A stretch of 64,000 bases of DNA from Hydrangea macrophylla (taxonomy: Eukaryota; Streptophyta; Magnoliopsida; Cornales; Hydrangeaceae): NCBI GenBank assembly GCA_033977485.1, contig CM066992.1, forward strand, positions 103,490,140 through 103,554,139, given 5' to 3'. Each line of letters starts with the position of its first letter. The stretch's first letter is position 1. The translations under genes and the position numbers were made by a program. Shown here in pieces: positions 34,021 to 45,778 of this stretch. Under the pieces are notes generated by a model that made no database searches, was not told the origin of the DNA, and saw nothing but the letters and a program-made list of their open reading frames with translations.

Positions 34021-35091
34021 TCCTTCACAATAGTACCAATTGAATTAGTTAATTAAGGTCCTTAATAGATTTTTATATCGATTTCAATAGATTTCAATAT
34101 GTTTCAATTTAACCTTAAATCCTGGAAGGCACTTCTTGTAGTTAATTAAGGTCCTTAAATCCGACAGAAGTACGAAATTCCGATTGTTCAGAGAATCAGA
34201 TCAGTTCTTTTATGAACATCGCTATAAAAAGTACATGTTTCAATGCATGATATAATAATCAATCGAAGGGATATTTCAAATTGAGGTCTAGTATCAATTA
34301 AAAATCCTTCACTTTAGTATCAATTAAATTAGTTAATTAAGGTTCTTGGTTTCTTAATTGATTCTAATTTATGACCAGTGGTACTACATGTTACAATTGA
34401 TAAATCATTTGGATATAAGAAACCAATTTGAGGTTCAAAATTTGTAAAACATAGCATTACTCATATCATGTACTTGCAAAAAAAAAAAAAAAAAAAAGAC
34501 GAAAGAAATATAGCTATTTTGTGTCTGAGCTTTTGTTCTGTAAACATATTTAGCTTAGTGAGTTGTACGGATCACATTAAATCTAATCTTTACTCAAATC
34601 AAATTTAAGTCAAAAAAAGAAAGAAAAAGGAAAACATTTAGTATTTACTTTAAAAAAAGAAAGAAAAGAAAATGACTTTTTTTAAAGAATGTAGTGTTGC
34701 TCACTCCAAAATTGCTCACATTTAGTATACATAATTTTGGCGATTTAATTAATTTCTTTGAGAATTGTTGAGAATTACCTTATTTCTGAATTATGTTATT
34801 AATTGTATATATACATATATTTGGGGTGTCTGATATGTAGTTTAAACATTTTTTTGAATGAAAGATTTAGACAAAATTGCCATCCCTATTTGTAGCATTA
34901 TAACATACACTAATATACGGCATTTTAAAAAAATGGCTGTAATTTTCATTTGCCTGCCATAATTTGGACGAAAGGCCAGAGTTTTTTTGTATCAAAAAGA
35001 AAAAAAAATACACAACTCAAATCAAAAGCAGGGAGAGAAGTAGAGAACCCTAAAGGCCCCATTTTTTTACCATCTGCCTCCAGCCTCTCCT

Positions 35092-35132
<41 letters not shown>

Positions 35133-37180
35133 CAAACATACACAAAGAAAGAACGGTACCATCGCCGAGTTAATGGAGGTCACAAGGAGCCATGGCTGTT
35201 GCTGAGTCGATAAAGGACCCAAGGTGCTGTCGCCGTCGACGTCCCGATGCTGATGTGGGTTTCTACTTTTAAGTAACCATATATCTTTCTCTTTCATATC
35301 CCTCAGGTAGATCTATACATCTATATATTTCTTGGTGTGTATTTGATTGTAGATCTAGGTCTGTTTTTGATTTGTTTTATATATTTGAGATTTGATATTG
35401 TCCGTGTAAAACCGAAACCAACCCATTTACAACTCTCCCTCACATAGTCACATCTAAGTTGGTGAGCATGTAAGGGAAGGACATTTTGATTTAGGGCTTT
35501 ACGTATTCCAATTTTATCTTTGGGGTGAATTTCTGAGATTTGATTTAGAGCTTCTGAGTATTCTTTTAGTTTTGGTTCAGAGCTTGTTTGTTGACCCTCA
35601 AACAAATAAGATGTAGATTGGGAATCTCTCCAACTTTATTCTTCTTTTATTTGCCATGGTAATTAGGTTCTAGAATTTCTCTGTTTCTGATTATTCTTTT
35701 TCTTGAGTCTCTAATTTTGAATTATTTTTCTGTGGACCATATTTCCTTGTGCACCTTCTGTATATTCTATTTGATTGCATAGGACATATTAGGAAGTGGA
35801 AATCAATTATAGTTTTACATTTTATTCACTTTTAGTTTAGTGTTTGGAAGAGCTGCGAATTTGGCAATGGTAGCTGCAGTTTCTAATACAATAAATGCAT
35901 ATTAGAGCATTCTTAAGTGGACTGAACTGAAGTTAATCATATAGTTTCTAGAAATTGTTACTGTGATACATACTTTCATCATCTGTACTTGGAGTCTTGG
36001 ACCATATTCAGTCACTTCATAGTGAACCACATGGAATCTAGACAATCACATAGCATTATGGGAGACATCTTAGTGAGAGTTCCATGCCACCCTTCCACGA
36101 GGGTTTTCTTTAATCTGGAAGATGAGCCTTCTCCGTTGTGTGCTGAATTTATTTATACATACATGCAGTACCACTTTCCAAAATTTATTTGTTTAATTAT
36201 ACATATGTCAGAAGATACTGGAAAGTAAAAGTGTTACTCTAAGTGTCTACCCACTTTCCAAAAGTGCCTAAGCTTTAATTTAATGGGTTGTGTTTTTAAA
36301 TTAATAAGGTATCAAATATGGGCTAAGTGTTTTTTTTTCATTGGAGGGTTAGACTAAGTGGTTAAATTTGATTGGCTTTCTTCTACGCTTAAGTTTTCCC
36401 ATTTTTCAACAATTACTCATTACTTGTATGGGTATTGGAACACTCCAAAGCTTATTAGATTTGTTAAATAGATAATTCCATGACTACTATATTTTATATT
36501 ATAAGCTCACATTTTATATTCATCATTGACTATTTATAATGAATGAAACGGTGAGGACTTTTTTTGGTGAGAACTTACAGACTAATAGTTGACTTTAGGT
36601 TATCTTTTGGCTAATTTATTTTTACCTTTTTTTTGTATAACTTTTTTTCTGTATTGATTATTGATGTTGTAATGTCGGTCTTTTTTTATATTTGTTTGCC
36701 TTTTCCTTATGACAGGTTATTAAACTCCTAGGCTATTTATCTTTTATGAGCTTGGTAACTTGAAGAGCCTAATCAACTTGGGGGCTTGAGAACTCAAAAG
36801 CATTGTTCTTGTGAGTTTGATCCTATCTCGTTGTTTAAATTTATGCTTTATTTGGCTACTATCTTGTTAAAATTTTTGTATTGCAGATTTACGGGCATCT
36901 CAAGGACTGAATTCAACGCTATATTTTGATCTTTTTGGACTGAAGTCATATTTGTATTACGTTATTGACTTTCGATATTTTGTTTTGAATTTGTATTCGC
37001 TATGTATTTTGGATTTTAAATATACTATTTTGTTATGTTGGATTGAGTAGGTGATTTTATTAATGAATGAATATTTGATTATTTAATATGGATGTTGTGA
37101 ATATTTTTAATTTACTCAATTAGCAGGTGGCAAAAAAAAATTTATTTGGCTAAAAATGCAATATATTCCCAAAAAGGGTA
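34021..37180. other. AT-rich interior of the CACTA element, no transposase
   Basis: No protein family is recognisable. A (CT)n-(AT)n run at 35089-35132 followed by short frames (a 26-codon frame from about 35191) and intron-like T-rich sequence resembles a promoter and leader of a former gene, possibly the transposase gene's flank. Phrases near 36890-36990, before the right subterminal repeats, look like a transcript 3' end. This is inference from composition. Confidence 0.35.
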
Positions 37181-37184
37181 TGCT

Positions 37185-37891
37185 TCTTTAGTGACGAAAT
37201 TTTCGTCCCTAATTGTTCATATTTCGTCACTAATAATAACCTTTTACTTGCAAAATGATTTCGTCGGTAATAGTATACTATTAATGACGAATTATTATTT
37301 CGTCAATAATAATATACTATTAGTGACGAAATATTTCGTCGGTAATAGTTATCTTTTAACTACGAAAAGAATTCGTAGACAAATAATCATCTTTAGTGAC
37401 GAAATAATTCGTCTGTAATAATTATTTTTTATCGACGAATGTATTTCGTCAGGAATTAGTCACGTTTAGTGACGAAATATTTCGTCAATAATAGTATACC
37501 TTTAGCGACGAAATAATTCGTCGTTAATGGTTCTTTTTCCCAACAAAAGTTTCACTAAAAGTAGGTGACTTTTCTTGACGAAATATATTTCGTCGGGAAA
37601 TATTCTTTTTGTTAACGAAATATTTCGTCACTAAATAGAACTTTTAGCGACGAAAGTTCGTCTCTAAAAGTAGGTGATCTTTAGCGACGAAACATGGTTT
37701 CGTCACTAAAGGGTACCTTTAGCGACGAAATGTTTCGTCACTAAAGGGCACTTTTAGCGACGAAATTTTTTTTGTCACTGAAACCTTTCACGTCGAGGAA
37801 TTAGTGACGAACGTGTGACAAAATTTTTTTCGTCGGTAAAGACCTTTAGTGACGGAATTTTTCGTCACTAAAAGTCATTTTTCTTGTAGTG
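37185..37891. repeat. Right subterminal repeat region and terminus of the CACTA element
   Basis: Repeated TTTAGTGACGAAATATTTCG, TTAGCGACGAAA and TTTCGTCACTAAA motifs in both orientations, ending in TTTTTCTTGTAGTG. Counterpart of the left subterminal region, with shorter spacing. Confidence 0.85.
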
Positions 37892-37894
37892 ATG

Positions 37895-38137
37895 TGACGT
37901 TTTGAATTTTAAACTGGCCACGCGTCAAGCATGCAGCAACTGTTCAGATTATGGAGAATTCCACCAGTCACTCCTCATTTAATGCGTCATGATTACAACG
38001 TCGTGTTATTTAAACAACCAAACTTTTGAGCTCCTTACCACATTCGCATTCTTACTCTCTCCCCATAATTCAAACAAAACAGAGTTTTTCTCTCTAGACC
38101 TCCATTTTTTCTGGCGACTTTTCTCCTCTCCACAGAC
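37895..38137 (+). promoter_or_regulatory. Possible promoter of the antisense plant-mobile-domain gene
   Basis: The 243 bases between the CACTA terminus and the first ATG contain TATTTAAAC near 38006 as a TATA candidate, followed by a C/T-rich leader (38030-38130). The CACTA insertion has moved any more distal promoter elements 9.7 kb away. Inference from position only. Confidence 0.35.
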
Positions 38138-41100
38138 ATGGCTCCTAAAACCGCTCCGGCAACCTCCAAAGAAAACAAAAAACCTTCATAGATGCACCTC
38201 CGCTGCAAAACCGCTGCAGAAAGGTTAGGACCCTAGCAAAAACTCATGCTGCTGACATTTCCACCGATTACCTCACCCCCTACAGCTCCTCTAATGGCTC
38301 TCCCGTCGCACCAGGCTTGGGAGCGGCGTTTCTTGGCCACCCTCCGGCTGCTTTTCTACCATTCTTCCCTCCGGTAGAAAATGAAGCATTCCTTCAAGTC
38401 CCTGCTCACTGGGGCAAAGTCCAAAGTGCTAACCAGCCTATTCGGGGATGGCCGACCCCTGCCGCAGATTGGGACAAGTGGGTGACCAGGGTTTCGGCCT
38501 CTAAGTCCGGTATCTGGAAGCAAACGGGCATTTATGATGTCATAATGCTCAGTCGGTCTCGAATAGAGATAGACCGACCTCTTCTTCTGTCTGCTTTGTT
38601 ATTCTGGTCTTCTTCTTGCAACGGATTCCTTTTCCGTTGCAGACCAATGGCTCCCACCGTCAAAGACATAAGCTATCTACTCGGCCTTCGCCCCCATGGA
38701 CAAGAGATCATCCCCGGGCTTGACGTTGGGACGGCCAGCTTTGCCTACACCCAACAAGAAATTATCAGGGATGGGGCCGTTTCACATAGGCCGATTACAG
38801 CCTTTGGAGGCTTTCTAACTGCCTGCATCTGGGCAGACGAGACTGAGGTGTCCGATGCAGAACACACTGCCTTCCTCATCTATTGGCTCAACAAATTTCT
38901 CTTCTGCTCGGCCAGCCAAGCCATTACCAAAGAATACACAACCTTGGCCTTGGCTCTTGCATCGGGGAAGCCGTTAGCCATGGCTACGCTTGTTTGGGCG
39001 CACTTGGTCCGTGGCATCACAGATTTTGTCCATTCGGGCTTCGGAGCTGGTGGGAGCCCGATATGGATGCTTCAGTCGTGGCTGCATTCTTATTTTCCCG
39101 AGTTCCAACCCCCCATCCGCCAATTGGCCGACGTTCCCATTTCTGCCGTCCAATTCATGGACGTAATTCCTTCTTCCCACTCCTTCGAGGAGTGTTTTAC
39201 TTTTTTTTATCAAGGTTGTTCCCCTCGGGATGTCAACCTCTTTACCCCATTCTTTTCACTTCAATTCTCTTCTTTCCTTCAACTTTCCAATAATCCTTCC
39301 AACTGGGGTTCGGGCACCCAGTCCACTTATAATGAAATCTTCTCTAGGTACTTAGTAGCTAGTGACATTATTTTTAGTCCAAGCATTCCGTCGGCCAATA
39401 ATAAATGTGGGGCTGGATATTACTTCGCTCCTTTATACGCCCGTCAATTCAGGCTTACACAACTCGTGCCCGTTCCCCCTGGCATTACTGTCAATGTTGA
39501 CTGGGTGGAACTCAGCCTCATTGTTAATGACGGTCAAGTGAAGAAAATAAAAGAAAGATCGGACCGGCTCAAAGCGGCGTTCAGCTTTACACCCTTCTCC
39601 GCCCGGCCCGTGGTGTCAGAGGAATTCAACGGGCACGCAACATATTTCTAGGCACTGCTGTCGAGGCCCTTGTGCCTTTTACTGCATCTTCGGCCACTGA
39701 GGCCGATGCTCCTGTCCCGATGGCAGCTCCAGTCAGGCGCAAACAAGTAGCCAAACGACCGGCTAGAAAGCCGGTCAGGCGCTTGTGCCTTTTACTGCAT
39801 CTTCGGCCACTGAGGCCGATGCTCCTGTCCCGACGGCAGCTCCAGTCAGGCGCAAACAAGTAGCCAAGTGACCGGCTAGAAAGCCAGCTCCGGGCAAAGG
39901 TCCTTCTTAGAAAAAACAAAAAACAACCCCGGCCTTTACTCAGGTTAGATTTTAACGGCTTCAAACAGATTCGCCCGATTCTACCTGTTCGTAGTTCTAA
40001 TCTTCTGTTTGCAGCTCGTTGACGAAGACTCAGGAGAGGATCCACTCCCTACTTCAACTCAGACTCTTCCTCCAACTCTCCCTGCATCACCGACGTCTGC
40101 AGCGGCCTATCTGGAACGGGTAGCCGTGCGGGTGATGCCTCTCCACATTGTGCCTCCTTTAACGCCTTCCAGTGGAGATGAAGACCTTGCACATATCAGC
40201 CAAGCCCCTGAGCAAGTTGTCCTCTCTTCCAGCACTGAGGGCGCGGCCGATGCTGGAACTACCACAGAGGCAGTTGGGGAAGAAGTGGACCAAATCGTCC
40301 CTGCTGAAGTCGGAGCTTTCTCCGGGCAAGGGGAACCTCCTGCAATTACTGGGTCTTCCATTCCCTCAACAATGGAGTCGGTAATGGCCGAGGACAATCC
40401 TCCTGAAGTGTCTGCCATTGAGGCCGGTGCTGACAATTCGGGCGCAGCCCCAGAGACCGAGGTCTTACAAGTGACGGCGGCCTCAATGAGTCTAGGAGAA
40501 GAGACCGGTCACGTTTCTTCCTCCTCAGGGTTGGCTCAATCTCCTTCTCAACCAACTTCTTTGCAACCCAGTGAGGCCGATGTTCGCGAAGCGATTTCGG
40601 CCTCACTTGGTCCTCACACCCAGGTATTGCAGTGTTACTTCTTTAATTTGTACAATTTTAAAGACCATGTCTGACTGCATTCTCTTGAACAGGCCGATCC
40701 CACAGGTCCAGTGCCAATCATTCCCTTCAATTACTTCTTCTCGGGCCTGGACCTGGGAGCTTTTGACCTTGGACCCCAGGAGCCCGAAGCGGTCTCACCT
40801 TCCCTCCTCCAACAAGCCAAGGACCTACTCTTCGGGCTTACTGACCAGGAACTATCCAACCTTCCTGCTACTGCTGATCTTGACACAGCCTTGACCACTC
40901 TCATGGCAGATCCTTCTCTTTCAGACGGGCAACTATCATTACTCCTTGAGATAAAAGAGAGACTCCCCAGCGCCCGTCTTGTAGACCGATTGGCCTTGAA
41001 AATTCAGGCTGATGCAGAACTTCATTTAAGCTCTCGGCAGAAAGCGTTGAAATTCTTGGAAGGGGCCAAAGCCAAGTTTGAAGCAGGGAAGGCTTCTCGG

Positions 41101-41394
41101 GCTCAGGTTCTAGCAAGGGACTCTTGGCTGCAGAACCGTATTGCGGCACTAAAGGCTCAGCTTGCCCAATGTGAGACCGAGGTCGTCACCAACAAAACCG
41201 CCCTTGGAAAAATTGATGAAGCATTATCTTCACTTGGCGGCGATGCCCAAAAGTGCAGCGAACAGCTGCAAGCCAGTGTTCCGATATCCCGGGCATGGGC
41301 ACAAAAGCTAGAAAAAGCCAAACGGGATCGGTCTGGAGCCATCAAAACCTGGGAGTATTTGAAGGCTAAACTTAGAAATTTTGGGTCGGCCTAG
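38138..41394 (+). pseudogene. Antisense plant mobile domain (PMD) and coiled-coil gene carried by the retrotransposon
   Basis: Runs opposite to gag-pol. The ATG at 38138 opens a basic Lys/Pro stretch; a frame change near 38170-38190 leads into the open frame up to 39651. This encodes a plant mobile domain: WKQTGIYDVIML, then LFWSSSCNGFLFRC, PTVKDISYLLGLRPHGQEI, and FLIYWLNKFLF with ALALASGKPLAMATLVWAHL. Two short introns follow: 39944-40014 (71 bp, CAG|GTTAGA...TTTGCAG) and 40624-40692 (69 bp, CAG|GTATTG...GAACAG), both phase 0. Exon 40015-40623 is acidic and Ser/Pro-rich; exon 40693-41394 forms a coiled coil (about 40930-41380). Frame changes and stops near 39640, a 113-bp tandem duplication, and stops near 39866 and 39908 disable it. 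PMD proteins such as MAIN/MAIL1 act in silencing and genome stability in the nucleus; the role of transposon-borne copies is unknown. It converges on the pol end, 106 bp away. Confidence 0.78.
39669..39886 (+). repeat. 113-bp tandem duplication in the PMD gene
   Basis: Two nearly identical copies starting CTTGTGCCTTTTACTGCATC at 39669 and 39782. As 113 is not a multiple of three, the duplication itself shifts the frame. The second copy also carries a TGA where the first has CGA. Confidence 0.9.
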
Positions 41395-41500
41395 AGGCCG
41401 ACTCCTATTTTGTACTTTGTAAAGAATCTCTTCTTTTTCCATCATTTTTGTAAGTAAGCTGTGCTCAGCCTATCAATACAAAAATAATGTTTTATCTAAA

Positions 41501-43321
41501 TCATTCGGGCTCAGGTTCATAATTTATCAACTGATCATATTCCAACCCAGGGTTAGGTTTATAATCCAAATCAATGGTCTCCCATAACGTAGGGTAATAA
41601 GACTTTAAATACTGACCATTGATTAGTCGGACATGAACAGTTCCATCTAAATCACGAAGCCTGTAAGCACCTCCTCTTTTGACTTGGTGGACGATGAACG
41701 GGCCTTCCCAATTGACCGACCACTTACCGTAACGATTATCCTTGTCTCCAATAGGTAACACGGCCTTCCATACCAAATCATCCGTGCAAAAAGATTTCTC
41801 CTTCACCCTCTTATTATAAGCTCGGGCGGCCCGTTGCTTTTGCACTTTTAATGAATCCAAGGCCGTTAACCTCATTTCATCAAGCCCTTCCAATTCAGCT
41901 ATCATAGCCTCTGTATACTCAGCGGGCTCAAGCTGATTCTGCAAAGCCCTTCTAGCCAATCGAACTGTCACTTCCATAGGTAATATAGCGTCATGTCCAT
42001 AAGTCAGCATGAACGGTGTAACCCCAGTACTTGACCTTTTAGATGTCCGATAAGCCCATAGCGCTTCGGACAAAAGCTTGTCCCACTCCCTTGGATTTTC
42101 CACAATCATTTTCTCTATGATCCCCTTGAGGATCTTGTTAGTGGACTTGGCCTGTCCGTTAGCCTGTGCATAATAGGGCGTAGAATTAAGAATTTTGATC
42201 CCCCTACTTTCAGCAAAGGCCGACGTTTCAGTCCCAGTGAACACAGATCCTTGGTCGGCAGTAATTGTTTCTGGAAGGCCGAACCTATAAATAATGTGTT
42301 CTTCGATGAATTTTATGATGGTGGCCTGAGTCACCGTTCTACAAGGTATGGCCTCGCCCCACTTGGTAAAGTAGTTCGTAGCCACTATGATGAAACAATG
42401 CTGGCCCGATGATGGCAGTAGGACTTTGCCAATTAAATCCATAGCCCACCCTCTAAACGGCCATGGTTTGATTACGGGTTGTAGCTCCTTGGATGGCACA
42501 CGCTGGATCGGACCGTGCTTCTGGCAAGCTTGACATCCCTTAGCGTAACTGATGCAATCCTTTAACATGTCGGGCCAATAATAATTATATCTCTTCAACA
42601 ACCACTTCATCTTGGTGCCGGCTTGATGCGCACCACAAATCCCTTCGTGTACCTCGGCCATCACCTGCATGGCCTGTTTCTTCCCTAGACACCTCAAGAT
42701 TACATCATCACCGATTGGTTTCTTGAATAACTCTCCATCGAGCACAACGAATCGGACAGCAAACAATCTGACTCTTCGGCCTACCCTGACATTTGGGTGA
42801 TTCAGGTATTCAATGATGGGAATTCTCCAATCGTCATCCTCCATCAAGACCGAATTGGTAGTAGCGTACCAACCTCTCTTTGCAACAGACGAGAGTGATC
42901 GGACATGAACAGTGATGAGTTGGTCTTCTGCGCTCTTCTGAGAATGTGAGGCTGATCCTGTTTTTGCCAACTTATCGGCCTCAGTATTCGTAGTTCTTGG
43001 AATGTAGCTTACGCTAATGTCATCAAATGCCTCCATGAGTTGAGTGGCAACTGCGTGGAACGGGCATAGCTCCCAACTCCTTATCTGAAACTCCCCGGTT
43101 ATCTGTCCGATCACCAACCTTGAGTCTCCCTTTATGTGCACAGACAATGCCCCCATTTCAAGGAGTATCTCCAGTCCGATGATAAGTGCTTCGTACTCGG
43201 CCTGATTATTAGTACATTTGAAATTTAGCCGAAAAGAAATTTTTGTCTTTTTATACTTGGGTGATACAATCAGCACTCCTGCCCCAGCACCCTCTGCGTT
43301 TTTGGAACCGTCAAAGATCAA
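41501..43321 (-). CDS. Retrotransposon pol 3' part: archaeal-type RNase H and integrase
   Basis: An open frame of 606 codons. The N-terminal ~130 residues are an RNase H of the kind found in Tat-lineage elements (FDGSKNAEGAGAGVLI, then NNQAEYEALIIGL, KGDSRLVIGQI and TNTEADKLA). The integrase follows: a zinc-binding HHCC region (HEGICGAHQAG ... CISYAKGCQACQKH) and the core with Asp in WAMDLIG and Asp in TADQGSVF. At the position of the third catalytic residue, usually Glu in NGQAE, the sequence reads NGQAK. After the core comes a GPF/Y-like end (WEGPFIVHQV, AYRLRDLDG). The frame is open but no longer joined to the upstream pol frame, and integrase should be inactive. Confidence 0.9.
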   Translation of the reverse strand: MIFDGSKNAEGAGAGVLIVSPKYKKTKISFRLNFKCTNNQAEYEALIIGLEILLEMGALSVHIKGDSRLVIGQITGEFQIRSWELCPFHAVATQLMEAFDDISVSYIPRTTNTEADKLAKTGSASHSQKSAEDQLITVHVRSLSSVAKRGWYATTNSVLMEDDDWRIPIIEYLNHPNVRVGRRVRLFAVRFVVLDGELFKKPIGDDVILRCLGKKQAMQVMAEVHEGICGAHQAGTKMKWLLKRYNYYWPDMLKDCISYAKGCQACQKHGPIQRVPSKELQPVIKPWPFRGWAMDLIGKVLLPSSGQHCFIIVATNYFTKWGEAIPCRTVTQATIIKFIEEHIIYRFGLPETITADQGSVFTGTETSAFAESRGIKILNSTPYYAQANGQAKSTNKILKGIIEKMIVENPREWDKLLSEALWAYRTSKRSSTGVTPFMLTYGHDAILPMEVTVRLARRALQNQLEPAEYTEAMIAELEGLDEMRLTALDSLKVQKQRAARAYNKRVKEKSFCTDDLVWKAVLPIGDKDNRYGKWSVNWEGPFIVHQVKRGGAYRLRDLDGTVHVRLINGQYLKSYYPTLWETIDLDYKPNPGLEYDQLINYEPEPE

Positions 43322-43442
43322 CGTCCATGGGACTAAGGACGTGCTCAGGACTTTGGGTGTTGAAGGCAGGCAGTTCCCCCAAATCAGTAGGATCTGGGTG
43401 ATCAGCCAAGAAATTGGCTATGGCCTGGCCTTTCACCGATTG

Positions 43443-45125
43443 CTACGATCGGTATTGGATAGCAAATTCCATTAAGGCCAAGGTCCATTTCCCAATTCGG
43501 CCTCTCATAATCGGTCTTGACAACATATATTTTATCACATCAGTTTGACATATTATGTAAGTTGAAACAGGAAGCATATATGTTCTTAACTTTTGTGAAG
43601 AAAAATACAATGCCAAGCATAAATTCTCAATTGGCGCATAGCGCTGCTCGATTGAAGTCAAAATTTTACTTAAATAATAAACGGCCTGCTCGTTGCCTTG
43701 CTCATTATCTTGAGCTAGCATACTTCCTATAGAGCAGTCAGAGGCCGATATATACAATTTTAGGTACCTACCCTTCTTGGGTGGCATTAATACTGGAGGA
43801 GTAGACAAATACTGTTTGATTCCTTCAAAGGCTTGTTGATGGCTGTCTTCCCACTTGAAGTCTTCATCGGTCTTGATCTTCAATAGTGGGGTCCATACTT
43901 GGGTCTTTCCTGCACAATTTGATATAAACCTTCTTAAGAAATTGATCTGCCCGAGCAATCTTTGAAGCTCTTTCTTATTAGCAGGTAGCTTTGCTGCCTG
44001 GATAGCCCGAGCCTTATTCTTGTCAATCTCTATCCCCCTTTGATGTACTAAGAAACCTAAGAAGTTCCCTGCTGTAACGCCGAATGCACATTTGAGAGGG
44101 TTCATCTTTAGTCTGTGAGCCCGCATCCTTTCAAATGCTTTTTCCAAATCCCTTAGATGATCGGCATTATCCCCTGACTTCACCACCACATCATTTATGT
44201 AAACTTCCATGAACTGTCCGATCATGTAATGGAAGATTAAATTCATTGCCCGTTGATAAGTGGCTCCAGCGTTCTTCAGCCCGAAAGGCATGACAACCCA
44301 CTCAAAGGTTCCAATTGCCCCTGGGCACCGAAAAGCAGTCTTTGGGACATCCTTTTCGGCGATGTAAATCTGGTTATACCCTGAGTGTCCGTCCATGAAT
44401 GATAAAATTTTATGTTTAGCGGCCGAATCGATTAACTGATCGGCCATGGGCATGGGATACTCATCTTTTGGGGTAGCTAAGTTTAAGTTCCTGAAGTCAA
44501 TGCAGACCCTCAGCTTCCCATTCTTCTTTACCACTGGGACAACATTCGAGACCCATTCAACATATCGGGCTGTCCGAATGAATCCAGCGTCCAGTAATCT
44601 CTCGATTTCTTCTTTCACCTTCAGTGTTACTTCTGGTGATATACGCCGAGGCAGCTGCTTGAACGGTCTGAACCCCGATTTAATTGGCAATCGGTGTTCA
44701 ACCAGTTCTCTTGATAAACCTGGCATTTTATCATATTCCTAGGCAAAATAATCTTTGTACTTGTGAAGGAGTGCAATCAATTCGGCCTGACATTGAGAAT
44801 CCAGCATCTGACTTACATAGGTAGGTTTGTGCTCCCCTTCCTTGCCTATTTTGACTTCCAAGAGAGGGTCTTGGACATCGGCCTTTAAATCATCAAGTTT
44901 CGCCGTGGCCGTTTCCAGCTCGTCAATCTGAATCTCTTCTTCCCTCGGCGCTGCTTCTTCGTAGATATAATCAGCCAGATTGATCATTCCGTCACAAGGA
45001 CCGATTTCCAATCTTCTGTCGGCTAGAAATGCACACCATCTGGCCATGCTGGCCCTCAAGGCCTGCAGCTTCCGTTCTTCAATTATCGGAGTCCCCATGG
45101 ACATCTTCTTGTTCAACGATCTCAA
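43443..45125 (-). pseudogene. Retrotransposon reverse transcriptase and first RNase H, interrupted
   Basis: Two open pieces in one frame (45125-44739 and 44726-43443) separated by a TAG at 44741-44739, where relatives have Trp. RT landmarks: GFRPFKQLPRR, VVPVVKKNGKLRVCIDFRNLN, FMDGHSGYNQI (first Asp), TAFRCPGAIGTFEWVVMPFG, and the catalytic box reading YIND instead of YVDD or YIDD. A degenerate first RNase H segment (PLKYISAS-like region LYISASDCSIGSMLAQ, then PIENLCLALYFS) follows, and the frame ends in a TAG at 43443. The loss of one catalytic Asp and two stops indicate a dead copy. Confidence 0.88.
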
Positions 45126-45702
45126 TCGGCCTTGATTCTTCTGTCCGACTGAGATTATGGAAATATACTTTAATGTTCGACGAACTTCCTTTAAGGAAGG
45201 TCACTGAATTTGGTCTTCCCACTTTGTTGCACCCCAGCAACTTAACTGGCCTGATGTCATCTTCGTACAAGACTGCATCGGCCGTCTACACCCGGGCTAC
45301 AAAGGGCTTGGTGTCTGCCCCAACCACTTCCACCTCATCACCTCTCCAGAAAATCAACAACTGATGGAGCGTGAAGGGAATACAATAATTTGGGTGTATC
45401 TAATCCCGGCCTAGTAAAGCATTATAGGCCGCTGAGGTTTCCACTATGAAAAAAGCAGTCATGACCGTTTTACTGCCAACGGTCAGTTCAAGGGGTAAGA
45501 TACCCTTGGTCCTTGAAGGTACCCCCGTGAAGCTTTGGACATTCATCTCGGTCGGAATTAGCTCCGACTCGGACTTCTGCAGGATCCTCAACATTATTTG
45601 AGGCATGATGTTAATGGTAGACCCCCCATCAACAAGGATCCTATTTATTGGGACGCCTTCGATATGTCCTTTCACATACAAAGGCTTCAGATGTTGGGAC
45701 AT
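45079..45702 (-). pseudogene. Retropepsin-like protease and linker, interrupted
   Basis: The aspartic protease signature is seen in ILVDGGSTINIMP and the C-terminal AAYNALLGRD. A TAG at 45402-45400 replaces the Trp that normally follows this motif; another TAG occurs near 45287. The linker continues in the same frame to 45079 (DDIRPVKLLGCNKVGRP), then the reading frame changes to that of the reverse transcriptase. Protease normally cleaves the Gag-Pol polyprotein. Confidence 0.82.
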
Positions 45703-45778
45703 TGGTGTGTTGGCTTTTCAAACACCACTTTAACTGGTCCAGTCTTCACTCCATCCTCAGTCTCCTGCCCTTTCGGCC

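Larger units (their letters stand above)
28183..37891. mobile_element. CACTA (En/Spm) transposon, 9.7 kb, non-autonomous
   Basis: Ends are CACTACAACAAATCTGACC on the left and, on the right, the inverse CACTACAAGAAAAATGAC. The 3-bp duplication ATG flanks it (28180-28182, 37892-37894), as expected for CACTA. Both ends contain dense subterminal repeats of GACGAAA/TTTCGTC. The interior holds a 170-180-bp minisatellite, a truncated copia fragment and about 3 kb of AT-rich DNA; no CACTA transposase frame is visible, so it would depend on an enzyme from elsewhere. It is inserted in the Tat-type element between its 3' LTR and its antisense gene. Confidence 0.93.

Noticed and set aside
34021..37180. 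A hidden CACTA transposase gene
   Set aside because: No frame with TNPD- or TNPA-like sequence could be found on either strand; only short AT-rich frames.
38138..41394. A normal host gene interrupted by the retrotransposon
   Set aside because: The gene lies between pol and the 3' LTR, inside both LTRs and within the probable target duplication, so it belongs to the element.
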